Positions 1-9,231 of a DNA stretch of 64,000 nt are shown in pieces; the stretch's first letter is position 1, and every line of letters begins with the position of its first letter. This DNA is from an uncultured Bacteroidota bacterium (GTDB taxonomy: Bacteria > Bacteroidota > Bacteroidia > 2-12-FULL-35-15), in NCBI GenBank assembly GCA_903847205.1, contig CAINDA010000045.1, forward strand, positions 248,001-312,000, read 5' to 3'. Both the position numbers and the translations under genes were made by a program. The notes below the pieces were generated by a model that was not told the DNA's origin, ran no database searches, and saw only the letters and a list, made by a program, of their open reading frames with translations.

Positions 1-1232
1 GGAACACTTTATCTTTAGTCTGGTCTTATTCCAAACATTTTTATACCTACAATGCCGGAAGTTTTCAGTTAACAGATCTCAATAAAACCTGGAACAGTAC
101 TCTCTTGCTCTGGATGAATTATTCTAAAGACAGCAACACGTATGATCTCAGTAATAAAAAGATAAGGATGCTGCATCAAATCTGGGACAGTGCTATGAGA
201 CCTCAGGCTTTTGAAAACATTGAACAGCATCTCTATTCATATGACGTAAATAATAACCTTACTTCAGATACAACTCAAACCTGGAACGGGAGTGCCTGGG
301 ATAATTCTATGATGCATCATTACATGTATGATGCAAACAATAATCTTACAAGCGACACCGTAAAAAATTGGAGCGGAGCAGTCTGGGTAAATTCATTTCA
401 AAAAAACTTCATGTATGATGTGCATAACAACGATACAAGCGAATTATCTCAAAACTGGAATGGCGGAGCCTGGGTAAATTACCAGCAAAAACAAAGTATT
501 TACGATGTGAACAATAATCTGACGAGTTCTAAAAGCAAAAATTGGAACAGCTATTTCTGGGAAAATTCTGAATGGGATTCCATTACTTACAACGGGATCA
601 ATAAACCTTTGAATTACCTTGTTAAAACATGGAACGGTGCAGCATGGGCAATTTCGTTTCAACACTTATATTCTTATGACCAATTCAACAATCTAAGCCG
701 TGATTTGATGCAGCATTGGACAGGAATCTGGGTGAATTCATCGCAGTCCATTATCGATTACAATTCAAACAATATCCTTTCTTATGAAATAGATCAAAAT
801 TACGATGAAATAAGTTCGATTTTTGTGAATTCAAAGCAGATAACTGCAGTGTTTTGCAGTAACGATATTTGTTTGAAAAGTTATGTAAGCCAATACTGGT
901 CAGGGGGGGCAGTGGGTTCATGGAGCAGTAACGACAGCACGGAATATTTTGGATGCGCGGTTGCTGCGGGTATTGCTGTTGTGAGCGATAAAATAACCAG
1001 CATTTCTATTTATCCCAATCCTTTTACATTGCAAACCACGCTTTCAATAAGTAAGGAATTAAAAAGCGCATCAGTAAAGATTATAGACGTGTTAGGTAAG
1101 GAAGTGAAAAATATTGCCTTTACGGGAAATCAACTGATAATTAGAAAAGATGAGCTCCCCGCAGGTATTTACTTTATGCAGATTATTTCAGAAGGAGAAG
1201 TAATTGCTAAAAAGAAAATGATAATACAATAA
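1..1232 (+). CDS. Partial T9SS type A secreted protein with YD-like tandem repeats
   Basis: The reading frame is open to the left edge of the window, so the N-terminus and signal peptide are missing. A TTG at 105 is inside the protein and is not its start. The visible part is a string of about eight repeats of roughly 29 residues following the pattern W-N-G-x-x-W-x-N-S, then Y-D-x-N-N-N-L-T-S. They resemble degenerate YD/RHS-like repeats. The last 75 residues form a typical T9SS type A sorting domain, with SIYPNPF, a KIIDVLGKEV strand, LPAGIYFMQI and a terminal KKKMIIQ. It is therefore probably exported by the type IX system and displayed on or released from the cell surface. Such repeat proteins may bind carbohydrate or form adhesive fibres, but no enzymatic motif is visible and the role is unknown. 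Confidence 0.85.
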   Translation, partial: NTLSLVWSYSKHFYTYNAGSFQLTDLNKTWNSTLLLWMNYSKDSNTYDLSNKKIRMLHQIWDSAMRPQAFENIEQHLYSYDVNNNLTSDTTQTWNGSAWDNSMMHHYMYDANNNLTSDTVKNWSGAVWVNSFQKNFMYDVHNNDTSELSQNWNGGAWVNYQQKQSIYDVNNNLTSSKSKNWNSYFWENSEWDSITYNGINKPLNYLVKTWNGAAWAISFQHLYSYDQFNNLSRDLMQHWTGIWVNSSQSIIDYNSNNILSYEIDQNYDEISSIFVNSKQITAVFCSNDICLKSYVSQYWSGGAVGSWSSNDSTEYFGCAVAAGIAVVSDKITSISIYPNPFTLQTTLSISKELKSASVKIIDVLGKEVKNIAFTGNQLIIRKDELPAGIYFMQIISEGEVIAKKKMIIQ

Positions 1233-1560
1233 TCTGAAGCTAGCATTTAGTTTCAATTAAGCAGCAAATATGCCTGTTTGACTGCTGTTTACCCTGAAGC
1301 TTATTCTCACCGCTATTTAATTATAAAAAATTTCAAATATCATCTCTACAAATATTCCCTGATGGTATATTAAATCAATGCTGTTGCCGATTTTAGGAAG
1401 AGCTGTGTTTATATTGTATGTACATTTACCTTTTAGGTTTTTATGATAAAAAAAGGACAAGAAGTCCATCTGTAGAGAAGTTGCGGGAAATCTGAATTAG
1501 TGCAGCCTTCATCTTTCTAGAGTATTATTTAATTTGCCAGTCATTAACAAAAAAAATTAA
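1233..1560. other. Intergenic region, 328 bp
   Basis: No gene is visible. The sequence is AT-rich. It contains TTGTATGTACAT at 1414-1425, one base different from the palindrome found before marR at 41100-41111. Whether it works as an operator for the downstream receptor is unknown. I see no strong terminator after the upstream gene. Confidence 0.5.
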
Positions 1561-4329
1561 ATGCTGAAAAAAATAATGCTGTTAACAGCACTTCAATTGT
1601 TTGTTTATGCCTCAAAAGCACAGCAATTGAAAGATGTGAAGGTTACGGAATATTTTAATTACGTTTCTCTTGATGCCGTTTTTAAAACACTCCACGATAA
1701 ATATAAACTGAAAATAAATTATGATTCCGTTTACTGTTCTTCTATAACCGGCTACACTCATACGTTTAATGGTACGGATGCGAATTTGGTTTTTCTGAAT
1801 GTTTGTTCTGATAACAACATGCAATATATTGTTGGAGCTGATGGTACAATTACTGTTACGGTAAAATTAAGTACAATTCCTAATGCGAACTCAAACCCTG
1901 TAGTTGGAAATGAAAATGGAGATAATGCATCAAATGCTGCGAATTGGAAAAATGTAGCAAACACTAATTTTAAATATTCAGGTTCTCCAACCAGTGCAAA
2001 CTTCACACTTTCTGGAATATTAAAAGACAGGAATACGGGTGAAGCACTGCCTTTTGCTACTATATACGTAAAAGGAACTTCCAACTCGGCAGTAACAAAC
2101 GTGGATGGTTATTTTACCTTATTAAAAGTTCCAACTGATACTTCAACTCTTGCAATATCATACATAGGGTATGAAAAAGCCGAGTTTTTTCTTTCTCCGC
2201 AAATGTCAAAAACAAAATTGCTTGTTGAGATAGGATCTTCGATGCACAATTTAAATCAAGTTGAAATTACGACCGAGCGAGAGGATATTATGAATGTGGG
2301 AAGTAAAACTGAAGTAAGTACAATTAAGATGTCGCCGCAGAAACTCGCTGTCCTTCCAAATTTAGGCGAGCATGATATTATGCGTTCATTTCAGCTAATG
2401 CCAGGCGTATCAGGCAGCAATGAGTCTTCATCAGGTCTATACGTTAGAGGAGGGACTCCAGATCAAAATCTGGTTTTGTATGATGGTTTTACGGTTTATC
2501 ATGTCGACCATCTTTATGGTTTCTTTAGTGCATTTAATGCGAATGCAATCAAGGACATTGAGCTTTATAAAGGAGGGTTTGAATCCCGCTTTGGCGGACG
2601 TTTATCAAGTGTTGTTGACATAACATCAAAAGATGGAAATCAAAAAGGATTTAATATTGGCGGAGATTTAAGTTTATTGAGTTTTAACGCTTTTGCAGAA
2701 GTGCCGATTGGAGAAAAGTTTTCATCGTCATTCGCAGTACGCAGGTCTTATCAAGGCCCGGTTTATACCGCAATATTTTCTGAATTTAATAAAAGAACAA
2801 GCAGATTTGGCGGTGGCGGGAGCGGCGGCGGAAGAGGCGGGAGTTCACCCGCATTGGCCGCATCCTATTTTTATGATTTAAATTGTAAACTTACTTACAA
2901 GCCGACTGATAAAGATATTATTTCGCTTAGTTTCTATAATGGGACAGATAATCTCGACAATAGTATTTCTAGGCAGGGCCCCACTAATAGTCAAGGTGCA
3001 ACCTCTCAGTTCGGTAACAGCGATTTAACAAAATACGGAAATCTGGGATCGAGTTTAAAATGGTCGCGCAGGTGGAATTCGCGTATTTATGGAAATACGC
3101 TGATCAGTTACTCTGATTATTACAGCAATAGAGATCTCACCAATCAAGGAAGTACAACTTCCAGCACTGGTGAAGTAAAAACATTCAAATCGGGAACTAT
3201 AGAAAACAATAATCTTCAGGATTTTAGTTTTAAAACAGATTACCAGGCAGATCTGTTTAAAAATAATCAGCTTCAATTTGGAGCATTTGCTACCTATTTC
3301 GACATTGCTTATAACTACAGTCAGAACGATACAATCACTGTCCTTGACCGCAGAAACTACGGCACATTGGCAGGCGGGTATGTTCAGGACAAAATAAAAT
3401 TAGCTGGAAATAAGCTGCAGTTTATTCCAGGAATCAGATGGAGTTATTTCAGCGTAACTAATAAATCATATAACGAACCTCGCTTTTCAGCAATATATAA
3501 TTTAACGGACCAGCTTTCATTAAAGGCCGCAACCGGGCAGTATTACCAATTTGCGAATCAAATTACAAGGGAGGATATTCTTCAGGGCAGCCGAGATTTT
3601 TGGATACTTTCAGATGGAAATAAAATTCCCGTGGGAGGTGCTCAGCATTATATCACAGGTGCATCTTATGAAAACAGAAACTATCTTTTCAGTGTAGAAG
3701 GTTTTTATAAAGTGTTGTCGGGATTAACAAATTATAATCTTAGTTTTAATAGAACAGGACAGACAATTTCGGCAGATGAAAATTTTTATAATGGAAATGG
3801 CATAGCGAAAGGTGTTGAATTTTTACTTCAGAAAAAATTCGGAACACTTACCGGTTGGGTATCTTATACACTCGAACAGGTGAGAAGTAATTTCCCAGTT
3901 TATGGCCCTGGAGATTTTCCTGCAAACCAAGATATACCCAACGAATTTAAAATAGTTTCTTTATACAAATATAAACGCTGGAATTTTGCAGCAACTTGGG
4001 TATACGCCACAGGCGCCCCTTATACAGCACCGTCTGGAGGTTACAGCCTTACGTTAATAGATGGCACAACTCGTAATTATTTTACTGTAACTTCAAAAAA
4101 TAGTCTGCGTCTTCCCGATTATAACCGGCTGGATATCTCAGCAACCTATAAATTAATTGTGAATGGCAACAAAGAAATCGGTGCTATCGGCATATCAATT
4201 TTTAATGTTTATAACCGGACAAATGTCTGGTATAAACAATTCCAAATTATAGATTCGCAGATAATTGAAACCAACATCAATTACCTTGGTATTATTCCAA
4301 ACCTTACTCTATCACTAAAGCTCAGATAA
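1561..4329 (+). CDS. TonB-dependent receptor with STN and CarboxypepD_reg-like N-domains
   Basis: A 922-residue outer-membrane receptor, expected to import a ligand using TonB energy. Residues 1-20 are a signal peptide ending in SKAQ. Residues about 25-105 look like an STN (secretin/TonB short N-terminal) domain, a module often linked to FecI/FecR-type signalling. Residues about 150-225 are a CarboxypepD_reg-like beta-sandwich, with LSGILKDRNTGEALPFATIY. The plug follows, with MRSFQLMPGVSGSN, GLYVRGGTPDQNLVLYDG and GGRLSSVVDI, and then a long beta-barrel. A Gly/Arg-rich loop (GGGGSGGGRGG) lies near residue 420. No FecI/FecR pair is nearby. The stop is one base from the next start, so it is co-transcribed with the lipoprotein at 4331, the usual receptor plus DUF4249 layout. 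The substrate cannot be read from sequence. Confidence 0.92.
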   Translation: MLKKIMLLTALQLFVYASKAQQLKDVKVTEYFNYVSLDAVFKTLHDKYKLKINYDSVYCSSITGYTHTFNGTDANLVFLNVCSDNNMQYIVGADGTITVTVKLSTIPNANSNPVVGNENGDNASNAANWKNVANTNFKYSGSPTSANFTLSGILKDRNTGEALPFATIYVKGTSNSAVTNVDGYFTLLKVPTDTSTLAISYIGYEKAEFFLSPQMSKTKLLVEIGSSMHNLNQVEITTEREDIMNVGSKTEVSTIKMSPQKLAVLPNLGEHDIMRSFQLMPGVSGSNESSSGLYVRGGTPDQNLVLYDGFTVYHVDHLYGFFSAFNANAIKDIELYKGGFESRFGGRLSSVVDITSKDGNQKGFNIGGDLSLLSFNAFAEVPIGEKFSSSFAVRRSYQGPVYTAIFSEFNKRTSRFGGGGSGGGRGGSSPALAASYFYDLNCKLTYKPTDKDIISLSFYNGTDNLDNSISRQGPTNSQGATSQFGNSDLTKYGNLGSSLKWSRRWNSRIYGNTLISYSDYYSNRDLTNQGSTTSSTGEVKTFKSGTIENNNLQDFSFKTDYQADLFKNNQLQFGAFATYFDIAYNYSQNDTITVLDRRNYGTLAGGYVQDKIKLAGNKLQFIPGIRWSYFSVTNKSYNEPRFSAIYNLTDQLSLKAATGQYYQFANQITREDILQGSRDFWILSDGNKIPVGGAQHYITGASYENRNYLFSVEGFYKVLSGLTNYNLSFNRTGQTISADENFYNGNGIAKGVEFLLQKKFGTLTGWVSYTLEQVRSNFPVYGPGDFPANQDIPNEFKIVSLYKYKRWNFAATWVYATGAPYTAPSGGYSLTLIDGTTRNYFTVTSKNSLRLPDYNRLDISATYKLIVNGNKEIGAIGISIFNVYNRTNVWYKQFQIIDSQIIETNINYLGIIPNLTLSLKLR

Positions 4330-4330
4330 A

Positions 4331-5167
4331 ATGAAAATTCGAATTCAGATTTATACAATTTTTTTTGCATCAGTTTTTTTATTTTCATGCAAAAAAGAAT
4401 CGAGTGCACCCGCTTTTAATGATATTCCTGTTGTACAATCTTATCTTCAGGCAGGCAGCCCTGCATCGGTAAGCATAAGTAAATTGGTTGCAATGGATCC
4501 CAATGCCCAATATTTACCTGTAAACATAAATGCGTTAAATGTTACAATTACTTGCAATAACATTTCTTACCCAATGTCATCAACCTCTAGCTCAAGTGAT
4601 AGCAGCTATTACATTAACAGTTCTTTAATAATAAGTGACAGCACAAATTACACACTACAGTTTAATTATAATGGAACAGCTGTTACTGCATTTACAAATC
4701 CCCCTTCTAAACCGAAAAGCTGTACGCAGTCGGCTACAGTTATTAGTATTGCACAAAGAAATGCTGGAGGAACAGTAACTACAACTACTGGTCTTCCTGC
4801 ATTGCAGCCCGATCCTGTTACACTTACCTGGGCCAACCCTGATCATTCGTATTATTTGGTTGCGGTGCAGAATGTTGAGGCAAATCCTGAATTGATTAAT
4901 TTGGCTGATGCTAGTCAGCCTGCCAGATTATTCAGGAGTGAACCGACGCAGGATATAAGTTCTCTAGTCAACCCACGGCAATTCCATTACTATGGAACGC
5001 ATAAATTAACAATATACCACATCCTTCCTGATTACGCTGCTCTATATAAAGCACAGTCAAATAGTTCTCAAAACCTAACCACATCAGCATCCTCGGTAAC
5101 TAACGGATTAGGCATCTTTACAGGAGTAAACAGTACAGCATTATATATTAATGTTACAAAACAATAA
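4331..5167 (+). CDS. DUF4249-type outer-membrane lipoprotein
   Basis: A 278-residue lipoprotein whose signal peptide ends in the lipobox LFSC, lipidating Cys20, followed by KKE. The body is Ser/Thr-rich beta-structure and the C-terminus contains GLGIFTGVNSTALYINV, typical of DUF4249 proteins that accompany TonB receptors in Bacteroidota. It starts one base after the receptor stop and is certainly in the same operon. By analogy it may act as a surface partner or plug-associated subunit of the receptor, but no function has been demonstrated for the family that I can cite. Family assignment is good at the C-terminus and weaker over the N-terminal half. Confidence 0.7.
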   Translation: MKIRIQIYTIFFASVFLFSCKKESSAPAFNDIPVVQSYLQAGSPASVSISKLVAMDPNAQYLPVNINALNVTITCNNISYPMSSTSSSSDSSYYINSSLIISDSTNYTLQFNYNGTAVTAFTNPPSKPKSCTQSATVISIAQRNAGGTVTTTTGLPALQPDPVTLTWANPDHSYYLVAVQNVEANPELINLADASQPARLFRSEPTQDISSLVNPRQFHYYGTHKLTIYHILPDYAALYKAQSNSSQNLTTSASSVTNGLGIFTGVNSTALYINVTKQ

Positions 5168-5270
5168 TATGGATTTTCTTTATTAAAATTGTAACAAAAT
5201 ATTTACACCAGCAATGTTTAATTGATGGTTGATATCGGCTTCGTATTGTTCGGTTTTGGTTTTATTTGTA

Positions 5271-5278
5271 TATTTTTG
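5271..5278 (+). promoter_or_regulatory. Candidate -7 element TATTTTTG just before the 5282 start
   Basis: TATTTTTG fits the Bacteroidota -7 consensus TAnnTTTG. A TTG lies 22 bases upstream, at 5246-5248, in the range of a -33 element. The final G is only three bases before the ATG at 5282, so the predicted transcript would have almost no 5' leader. Confidence 0.4.
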
Positions 5279-5281
5279 AAT

Positions 5282-6190
5282 ATGAAAATATTAAATTTTA
5301 AAAAAAAAATAGGTGTAGGAATTGTTCTCACTTTTGCAGTTTCATGCACACATTACGTCTATATTGCCAGAAGCCCTTGGCAGAAGACTGCTGTGATTGC
5401 AGATGGAAAGCCCAATGAATGGCCGACTCCTCTCAAATATTATGATGAAAAGAGCAAGCTGCAGTTTGCTGTTACCAATGACTTTGAAAATCTTTATTTC
5501 TGTATAAAAGCAACGGAAGAGCAGACCCAGTCGAAAATACTTCGTGCTGGAATGCAGATATGGATTGACACTACTGGAAAAGATCTGAATCGGGTCGGAA
5601 TTTTATTTCCATTGTCAAGTGCTGTAAGAAGAGCCGATGATAATCCGGCGCCAAAAGAAGCCGGGAACGGAGAAAACAAAACTGAACGGAATTCAGGAAA
5701 AAAACAGGACATAAGCGGTTCCAGAAAAAAATTTCTTAACGAATATAAAGAAATGGAACTATCGGGATTTAAACCGCCTATTAATGGTATGAATCCTATA
5801 CAAAACAGCTATGGTATTGCAGTAAACATTAATTGGGACAGCAGCGGCATCATGACATACGAAGCCGTTGTACCTTTTAAAACTTTTTTTAAGGATGCAC
5901 TTGCAGCCTCCGACAGTTTAAAATTACTTGGGTTTTCAATTGTACTGAATGCACTGCCGATGCCGGAAGGCCATAGTGGCGGCGGAGGAGGACATGGCGG
6001 TGGCGGCGGTGGTGGAATGGGCGGCGGAGGAATGGGTGGAACCGGCATGGGTGGCGGGGGAATGCGCGGCGGTGGCGGCGGACATGGCGGGGGTGGACAT
6101 GGAGGCGGCGGCGGGGCCTCTCAAGGATCGCAATATCTATATGAAAAGAATACGATAAAAAAAACATTTCAGGTAGCAGTAAAAAAGTAA
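5282..6190 (+). CDS. Lipoprotein with CBM9-like domain and Gly/His/Met-rich tail
   Basis: The ATG at 5282 is preferred to an upstream TTG because it begins a clean lipoprotein signal (MKILNFKKKI, then AVSC, Cys22), giving 302 residues. After the Cys, residues about 30-120 resemble a carbohydrate-binding-family-9-like beta-sandwich: IADGKPNEWP, FAVTNDFENLYFCI and MQIWIDTTGK. The last quarter (about residues 233-280) is almost pure Gly punctuated by four His and four Met. Such a tail could bind soft metals or pack against the Gly-rich loop of the neighbouring receptor, but this is inference. The TAA is followed directly by the ATG of the 6191 receptor, so the two are translationally linked. No enzyme motif is visible. 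Confidence 0.75.
   Translation: MKILNFKKKIGVGIVLTFAVSCTHYVYIARSPWQKTAVIADGKPNEWPTPLKYYDEKSKLQFAVTNDFENLYFCIKATEEQTQSKILRAGMQIWIDTTGKDLNRVGILFPLSSAVRRADDNPAPKEAGNGENKTERNSGKKQDISGSRKKFLNEYKEMELSGFKPPINGMNPIQNSYGIAVNINWDSSGIMTYEAVVPFKTFFKDALAASDSLKLLGFSIVLNALPMPEGHSGGGGGHGGGGGGGMGGGGMGGTGMGGGGMRGGGGGHGGGGHGGGGGASQGSQYLYEKNTIKKTFQVAVKK
5978..6117. repeat. GGN codon tract, G-rich low-complexity DNA
   Basis: The coding strand is a run of GGC/GGT/GGA codons interrupted by CAT and ATG. It stands out from the AT-rich surroundings and contains many GG/GGG runs that could in principle form quadruplex structures. The reverse strand gives long Pro/His-rich open frames that are shadows. Tracts like this expand and contract easily, so length variation between strains is expected. 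Confidence 0.8.
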
Positions 6191-9040
6191 ATGAACAGCA
6201 GTCGAATAGTATCCTTATTTTTTGCGTCATTCGCTGTCATCATTGTATGCAGTTTTGATGTAAACGCTCAGAATACTGTATCGGCAGGCACTGTATCCGG
6301 AATTATTCAGGAAGCTAAAACTAAGCAGCCTGTAGAATTCGCATCTGTGGCTGTTTTCAATGCTAAAGATTCTTCTATTGCCGGCGGTATAACCGGAGAC
6401 GAAACCGGAAATTTTAGAATCGAATCACTTCCTTTTGGAAACTATTTTCTGAAAATTTCATATCTCGGTTTTCAAACATTGAAGACTGAAACCTTTTCTC
6501 TTAACTCAAATCAGCCTGATAAAATTTTTGGAACTATTAAACTAAAATCAGCAATTAATGAATTAAAAACGGTTAATGTTGAAACGAAACAAGAACGAAT
6601 GCAGCAAAACGGTGACACAATCGGCTACAATGCAAAAGCATATAAAACAAATCCGGATGCAACAGCTGAAGACCTTGTTACAAAAATGCCCGGGATCACT
6701 TCCGAAAATGGAACTGTAACGGCCCATGGCGAAACCGTGAAGCAGGTATTGGTTGATGGTAAGCCTTTCTTCGGCGATGATCTTAATGCTGCATTAAAAA
6801 ATTTACCTGCCGAAGTGATTGATAAAATTCAAGTATATGACAAATTAAGCGACCAGTCGCAGTTCACCGGCTTCGATGACGGACAGTCGTCTAAAACAAT
6901 TAATATTGTTACTAAAGCCGGAAAAAATAACGGGCAGTTTGGTAAAGTATATGCAGGTTACGGGACAGATGACAAATATATTGCCGGTGCAAATGTTAAT
7001 CTTTTTAACGGAGACAGAAGAATATCAATACTTGCGCTTTCAAATAACATCAACCAGCAGAATTTTACAACCCAGGATATACTTGGTGCAACCGGCGGTA
7101 ATAGCGGGGCAGGACAAGGCAGAGGCGGACGCGGCGGGGGCGGAATGTCAGGCGGACAAGGAGGCGGGCAAGGCAGCAGCGCCAATAATTTTTTAGTAGG
7201 CCCGTCAGCAGGTATTGCCGCAACACAGGCTTTAGGGCTTAATTACAGTGATAAATGGAGCAAGAATATAAAAGTAACAGGAAGCTATTTTTTTAATCAA
7301 ACAGACATTCAAAACAACACTTCTCTTACCAGAAAATATATTACAGCAAAGGACAATGGATTGTTATACAATGAAGCAGATACGTCAAGAAATAAAAATA
7401 ATAACCACCGTGTTAATTTCAGATTTGAATATAAAATAGATTCGCTTAACTCACTTATCATTACTCCAAAGCTGAATTTTCAGCAGAACAATGCAAATGC
7501 ATCTGCGCTTGGTTCTAATTTCCGCAATGATGCAAACTCCCCAGAGAGCAGAACAAATACAAGCAATACTTCTTTTAATAGCGGTTATACATTTTCCAAC
7601 AACATTTTATTGCAGCATAAATTTGCTAAACGCGGAAGAACTATTTCGTGGAATATTGAAACAGACTTGAACAACAAGAGCGGTAACAGCACTTTATATT
7701 CATTAAATAATTATTATACTGTGAATGACAGCACCCTTATTGATCAACATGCTTCTCAATATACAAAGGGATATACGCTTGCTTCAACTTTTGTTTATAC
7801 TGAACCGCTGGACAGTTTCAGCAGGTTAATGTTTACTTATACTCCCTCTTATACCAGCAATATCAATGATAAGGAGACCAATAATTTTAATCAGGCAGGC
7901 GACAGCTATTCTCTATTAGATACGCTGCTGAGTAATAAATACAAAAGCATTTACCTGTCGAACCGTGCAGGCATCGGCTATAACATGAACAAGAAAAAAT
8001 TCATGTTTATGACAAGTATAAATGTTCAATACGCTGCACTCACCGGAACACAGGATTTCCCTGTGGTATTTGCTGCTGATAAAACTTTTTTGAGTCTGCT
8101 GCCTCAGGTAATGTTCAATTATAAATTTTCAGGAGGGACCAATTTGCGCGTTATGTACCGCACTACCAATACCACTCCAAGTATAGCACAATTGCAAAAT
8201 GTTATCAATAATTCCAACCCATTGCTGCTAAGCACTGGTAACCCTGATCTCAAGCAGGATTACGAACACTCGCTTATGCTGCGATACGGAAAAACAAGTA
8301 AGGAAAAAGCCACTGGATTATTTGGTTTCTTATATGGAAATTATGCTCAGAATTATATCGGCAATTCCACGTTAATTCCAACACATGATACAACTATCAA
8401 CAACTCGTTTGTTTTAAAAAGAGGAAGTCAGCTTTCCAAACCGGTTAATCTGCAAGGATACTGGAGCAGCAGGGGATTGGTAACTTATGCTTTGCCGATC
8501 AGTTCCATTAAATGTAATCTTAATTTTAACACTGCACTTACTTACAGCCGGACTCCTGCTTTGATCAATGGTGAAAGCAATATTGCAAGTACGTATAATT
8601 TCAGCGGAGGCACTGGCTTGAGCAGCAATATCAGTGAAAATATCGACTTTAATATACTGTACACTGCTAATTACAGCATTGCTGATAACAGCCTGCAGCT
8701 GCAGTCGAACAATAATTATTTTTATCAAACAACTTCTTTAAAATTAAATTGGATAATCTGGAAAGGCATAGTATTTAATACCAATCTTACGCATACCCTT
8801 TATACAGGGCTTTCGCAAAGCTTTGATCAAAAATATCTTTTATGGAATACTTCATTTGCCTATAAATTTTTCAAGAGCCGCTCACTTGAAGTGAAAGTAA
8901 GTGTATTTGATATGCTCGGACAAAACACCAGTATCAGCCGAAATGTTACCGATACCTATATTGAAGACTGCAGGACAAATGTATTAAGCCGTTATTATAT
9001 GCTAGTATTAACTTACAATCTTAAAAATTTTAAAATTTGA
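6191..9040 (+). CDS. Outer-membrane beta-barrel (TonB-dependent receptor-like) protein
   Basis: A 949-residue protein with a signal peptide ending near NAQN (residue 28). It has a CarboxypepD_reg-like domain at about 35-110 (VSGIIQEAKTKQPVEFASVA), then a plug-like domain (TKMPGITSENG, VLVDGKPFFGDD, LPAEVIDKIQVYDK), then a barrel of the outer-membrane protein beta-barrel family (PF14905 type). A Gly/Gln/Arg-rich insert (GRGGRGGGGMSGGQ) lies near residue 310. It directly abuts the lipoprotein at 5282, which has an even longer Gly-rich tail, and the shared composition suggests the two work together. There is no DUF4249 partner here. The ligand is unknown. Confidence 0.88.
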   Translation: MNSSRIVSLFFASFAVIIVCSFDVNAQNTVSAGTVSGIIQEAKTKQPVEFASVAVFNAKDSSIAGGITGDETGNFRIESLPFGNYFLKISYLGFQTLKTETFSLNSNQPDKIFGTIKLKSAINELKTVNVETKQERMQQNGDTIGYNAKAYKTNPDATAEDLVTKMPGITSENGTVTAHGETVKQVLVDGKPFFGDDLNAALKNLPAEVIDKIQVYDKLSDQSQFTGFDDGQSSKTINIVTKAGKNNGQFGKVYAGYGTDDKYIAGANVNLFNGDRRISILALSNNINQQNFTTQDILGATGGNSGAGQGRGGRGGGGMSGGQGGGQGSSANNFLVGPSAGIAATQALGLNYSDKWSKNIKVTGSYFFNQTDIQNNTSLTRKYITAKDNGLLYNEADTSRNKNNNHRVNFRFEYKIDSLNSLIITPKLNFQQNNANASALGSNFRNDANSPESRTNTSNTSFNSGYTFSNNILLQHKFAKRGRTISWNIETDLNNKSGNSTLYSLNNYYTVNDSTLIDQHASQYTKGYTLASTFVYTEPLDSFSRLMFTYTPSYTSNINDKETNNFNQAGDSYSLLDTLLSNKYKSIYLSNRAGIGYNMNKKKFMFMTSINVQYAALTGTQDFPVVFAADKTFLSLLPQVMFNYKFSGGTNLRVMYRTTNTTPSIAQLQNVINNSNPLLLSTGNPDLKQDYEHSLMLRYGKTSKEKATGLFGFLYGNYAQNYIGNSTLIPTHDTTINNSFVLKRGSQLSKPVNLQGYWSSRGLVTYALPISSIKCNLNFNTALTYSRTPALINGESNIASTYNFSGGTGLSSNISENIDFNILYTANYSIADNSLQLQSNNNYFYQTTSLKLNWIIWKGIVFNTNLTHTLYTGLSQSFDQKYLLWNTSFAYKFFKSRSLEVKVSVFDMLGQNTSISRNVTDTYIEDCRTNVLSRYYMLVLTYNLKNFKI

Positions 9041-9186
9041 TCTACTGATTTCCTACAGAAACAGGTACTATTATTATAAAGAAAGTGTGTAAGCAGGATA
9101 AAACTATTTCGAAATTAAATTTCAAACAGTTTTCAGAAAAATTATTTTTGACGATTAAAATATTTTTTAAACGGTGAACAATATAA

Positions 9187-9198
9187 ATGTATATACAT
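9187..9198. promoter_or_regulatory. Palindrome ATGTATATACAT, candidate MarR operator
   Basis: A perfect 12-bp palindrome at about -45 to -34 relative to the predicted start of transcription of the Rieske gene. The identical 12-mer occurs before yceI (41635-41646), and a one-base variant before the MarR gene itself (41100-41111). Shared placement in promoters supports a regulatory site. The assignment to the MarR protein is inference. Confidence 0.5.
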
Positions 9199-9219
9199 AC
9201 GTTTTCAATTAAAACTGTT

Positions 9220-9227
9220 TATATTTG
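9220..9227 (+). promoter_or_regulatory. Candidate -7 element TATATTTG, near-leaderless
   Basis: This is an exact match to TAnnTTTG ending four bases before the ATG at 9232. No good TTG is seen at -33. The geometry predicts a leaderless or nearly leaderless mRNA, and the candidate operator at 9187-9198 lies where the -33 element would be, so activation rather than simple repression is possible. Confidence 0.45.
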
Positions 9228-9231
9228 AAAA

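Noticed and set aside
5809..6230. Minus-strand Pro/His/Arg-rich open frames opposite the Gly tract
   Set aside because: They are the complement of GGN codons in a lipoprotein with a clear signal and stop/start coupling; no family features.
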